From an uncultured Verrucomicrobiota bacterium (lineage in GTDB: Bacteria; Verrucomicrobiota; Verrucomicrobiae; Opitutales; Opitutaceae): DNA of 15,952 nucleotides. Location: assembly GCA_946481225.1 (NCBI GenBank), contig CAMLNJ010000013.1, positions 1 through 15,952 of the forward strand, written 5' to 3'. This document shows positions 14,800 to 15,952 of the stretch, one piece after another (within the stretch, counting starts at the first letter, position 1; every line of letters begins with the position of its first letter). The notes under the pieces are model-generated. The model searched no databases. It had not been told where the DNA came from and saw nothing but the letters and a program-made list of their open reading frames with translations. The position numbers were made by a program, and so were the translations under genes.

Positions 14800-15294
14800 C
14801 TTTTTCGCCGCCGCCTCCGGCGCCGGCGTCTTCACCGTGAACGGGCCGCCGTCCTTCGTGCCGAGCACGAACATCACGAGCTTCACCGGCTTCTCGCCGC
14901 GGTTCACGCCGTTGTGGTCGAGATCGACCACCTCGCACAGCGCCTCGCCGGGCTTGATCTTGTTCACGCGCCCGTCGGCCAGCGTCACTTCGAGCTCCCC
15001 CTCGATCAGATAGCCGATGCAGCCGATCGGGTGCTTGTGCCAGCCCGTCTGCGCACCCGGCGGCATTTCCACCATCAAGGCGGTCACCTCCGCCTGCCCG
15101 TCCTCGGGTTTCGGATACGCGAGCGGGCGACCCGCCGCGTCGGTCGTCGTCTTGAGCAGGCGCGTCACCTTCACCGCCGACGCATAGTCGGTGGCGACCG
15201 TGGCCGGGGCAACGGCCGGCGCCTCGGCCAAAGCCAGGGATGCCGATACCGAAAACACCAAGAGACCAAGACCAGCCGGGATAAATGATTTCAT
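14788..15294 (-). CDS. Periplasmic cupin-domain protein
   Basis: The protein has 168 residues with a Sec signal peptide (residues 1-23, ending ALA, then EAPAVAPA). A single cupin_2 beta-barrel covers about 68-145. Motif 1 is GAQTGWHKHPIGCIGYLIEG, supplying metal ligands His86 and His88. Where the family pattern has Glu, this protein has Cys92. Motif 2 is PGEALCEVVDLDHNGVN with His127 and Asn131. The tail is an Ala/Lys/Pro-rich stretch. Exported cupins of this shape are common and mostly uncharacterised; metal binding is likely, and a catalytic role is not shown. It lies 92 bases downstream of the interrupted DUF1080-like gene, in the same direction, and may share its transcript. Confidence 0.88.
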   Translation of the reverse strand: MKSFIPAGLGLLVFSVSASLALAEAPAVAPATVATDYASAVKVTRLLKTTTDAAGRPLAYPKPEDGQAEVTALMVEMPPGAQTGWHKHPIGCIGYLIEGELEVTLADGRVNKIKPGEALCEVVDLDHNGVNRGEKPVKLVMFVLGTKDGGPFTVKTPAPEAAAKKPGE

Positions 15295-15386
15295 TTCGCG
15301 GGACCCAAACGCGCCGACCCGCCATCGGCAAGCCCCGCTCTACTCTTGAGCCGCCGTGTCGAGGCTCACAATCTCGGCCGTTCGCA

Positions 15387-15952
15387 TCACGGCGAACGGA
15401 TCTTCAAATTGGCGAAGAGTCCGTCAGAGTTGTTTCCCACCCAGAGTCCAAGCGCCCCCGCCCGGCGCTCCGAGAGCGCGGTGACGACAAGCTACGGGGT
15501 CGGCGCTTCGTTCACATAAACGCTTATGGTGCGGCCGGCGACGACGATCCGCGCGTGAAACCAGTCGTTCGGGTCCGGAACGGGCGAGACCGCGGCCTCG
15601 TATTTCCCCGGAGAATGCTCCCGCAGCTGCCACCAATCCGCGTCCGGCAACGCGATGTATTGCACCGCCCGCGCGCGGCGCGGGATGTCCGGATTGTTGA
15701 AATTAAACGGCCGGAAATAGATCGCTTCGTAGGTCTGGTCGTCGGCGCCATGAAAGGCGATTCCCACGAAGCTCCGGCCGTCGGCGTCGCGACCGCGGAG
15801 ATCGAGCTCGATCATCCCCTCGGTGAAGTCGGAGCCCGCGAGCCACACGAGACCGTTGCCCGGTTTCGCATCGAGCTGCACGGCCGCGCGGCCGGCGACT
15901 TCGACGATTTTCGCCGTTCGATTGACGATGCGCCAACCAGCGGGATCGGCGA
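15387..15952 (-). pseudogene. DUF1080-type (LamG-like) protein gene interrupted by an in-frame TAG; 5' end beyond window
   Basis: The frame enters from the right edge (ADPAGWRIVNRTAKIVEVAG) and is open to a TAG at 15492-15494. It covers a concanavalin-like domain of the DUF1080/3-keto-disaccharide hydrolase type: FVGIAFHGADDQTYEAIYFR, PDADWWQLREHSPGKYE, PDPNDWFHARIVVAGRTISV, then YVNEAPTP. After the TAG the same frame continues for 34 codons, LVVTALSERRAGALG then LWVGNNSDGLFANLKIRSP, to a TGA at 15387-15389. That segment is the usual end of this domain, where family members typically read P-S-L-V-V. TCG (Ser) to TAG is one base change. It is therefore either a recent nonsense mutation, a sequence error or readthrough. 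The N-terminus, and whether it is exported, cannot be seen. Confidence 0.8.

Noticed and set aside
1..15952. tRNA, rRNA, CRISPR or intact transposase genes
   Set aside because: No T-loop signature, no regularly spaced direct repeats and no transposase motifs were seen on either strand.

Overview
The window reads as chromosomal DNA of a very GC-rich bacterium of the Verrucomicrobia, most likely an Opitutaceae-like lineage. That placement is inferred from several signs: a PEP-CTERM protein, a very large multidomain secreted GH31 glycosidase, an ECF sigma factor translationally coupled to a transmembrane Ser/Thr kinase, a secreted DUF1080-type (LamG-like) protein, and GC-rich palindromic repeats between genes. 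No tRNA, rRNA, CRISPR array, phage gene or transposase gene was seen.

Left part (1-5624, all genes on the minus strand): a secreted GH31 alpha-xylosidase-like enzyme whose C-terminus runs off the window, preceded by a PEP-CTERM protein. The first ~265 residues of the glycosidase and nearly the whole PEP-CTERM protein are the same module, so this looks like a local duplication or fusion. A strong terminator-like hairpin separates the two genes. A second one closes the kinase gene upstream.

Middle (5625-10007): an ECF sigma factor gene overlaps the kinase gene by ATGA (both minus). A gene for a membrane-anchored helical protein of unknown function is transcribed divergently. Together they look like a signal-transduction locus.

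Repeat-rich spacer (10008-11411): one small conserved hypothetical gene sits between two clusters of palindromic elements. At 11045-11272 three different elements are packed end to end. One has A/T-richer inverted termini bounded by TA, as a mariner/IS630-type MITE would.

Right part (11412-15952): grpE and dnaJ form a heat-shock pair (minus) ending at a textbook terminator; dnaK is not in the window. A polytopic membrane protein (plus) diverges from grpE across a spacer with repeated CACCTG-containing sites. It converges on a periplasmic cupin gene (minus) with another palindromic repeat between their 3' ends. At the right edge a DUF1080-like gene is interrupted by one in-frame TAG, after which the family's conserved C-terminus continues in frame.

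No single new system is proven here. The best leads are the composite palindromic elements, the module shared by the GH31 enzyme and the PEP-CTERM protein, and the in-frame amber codon.
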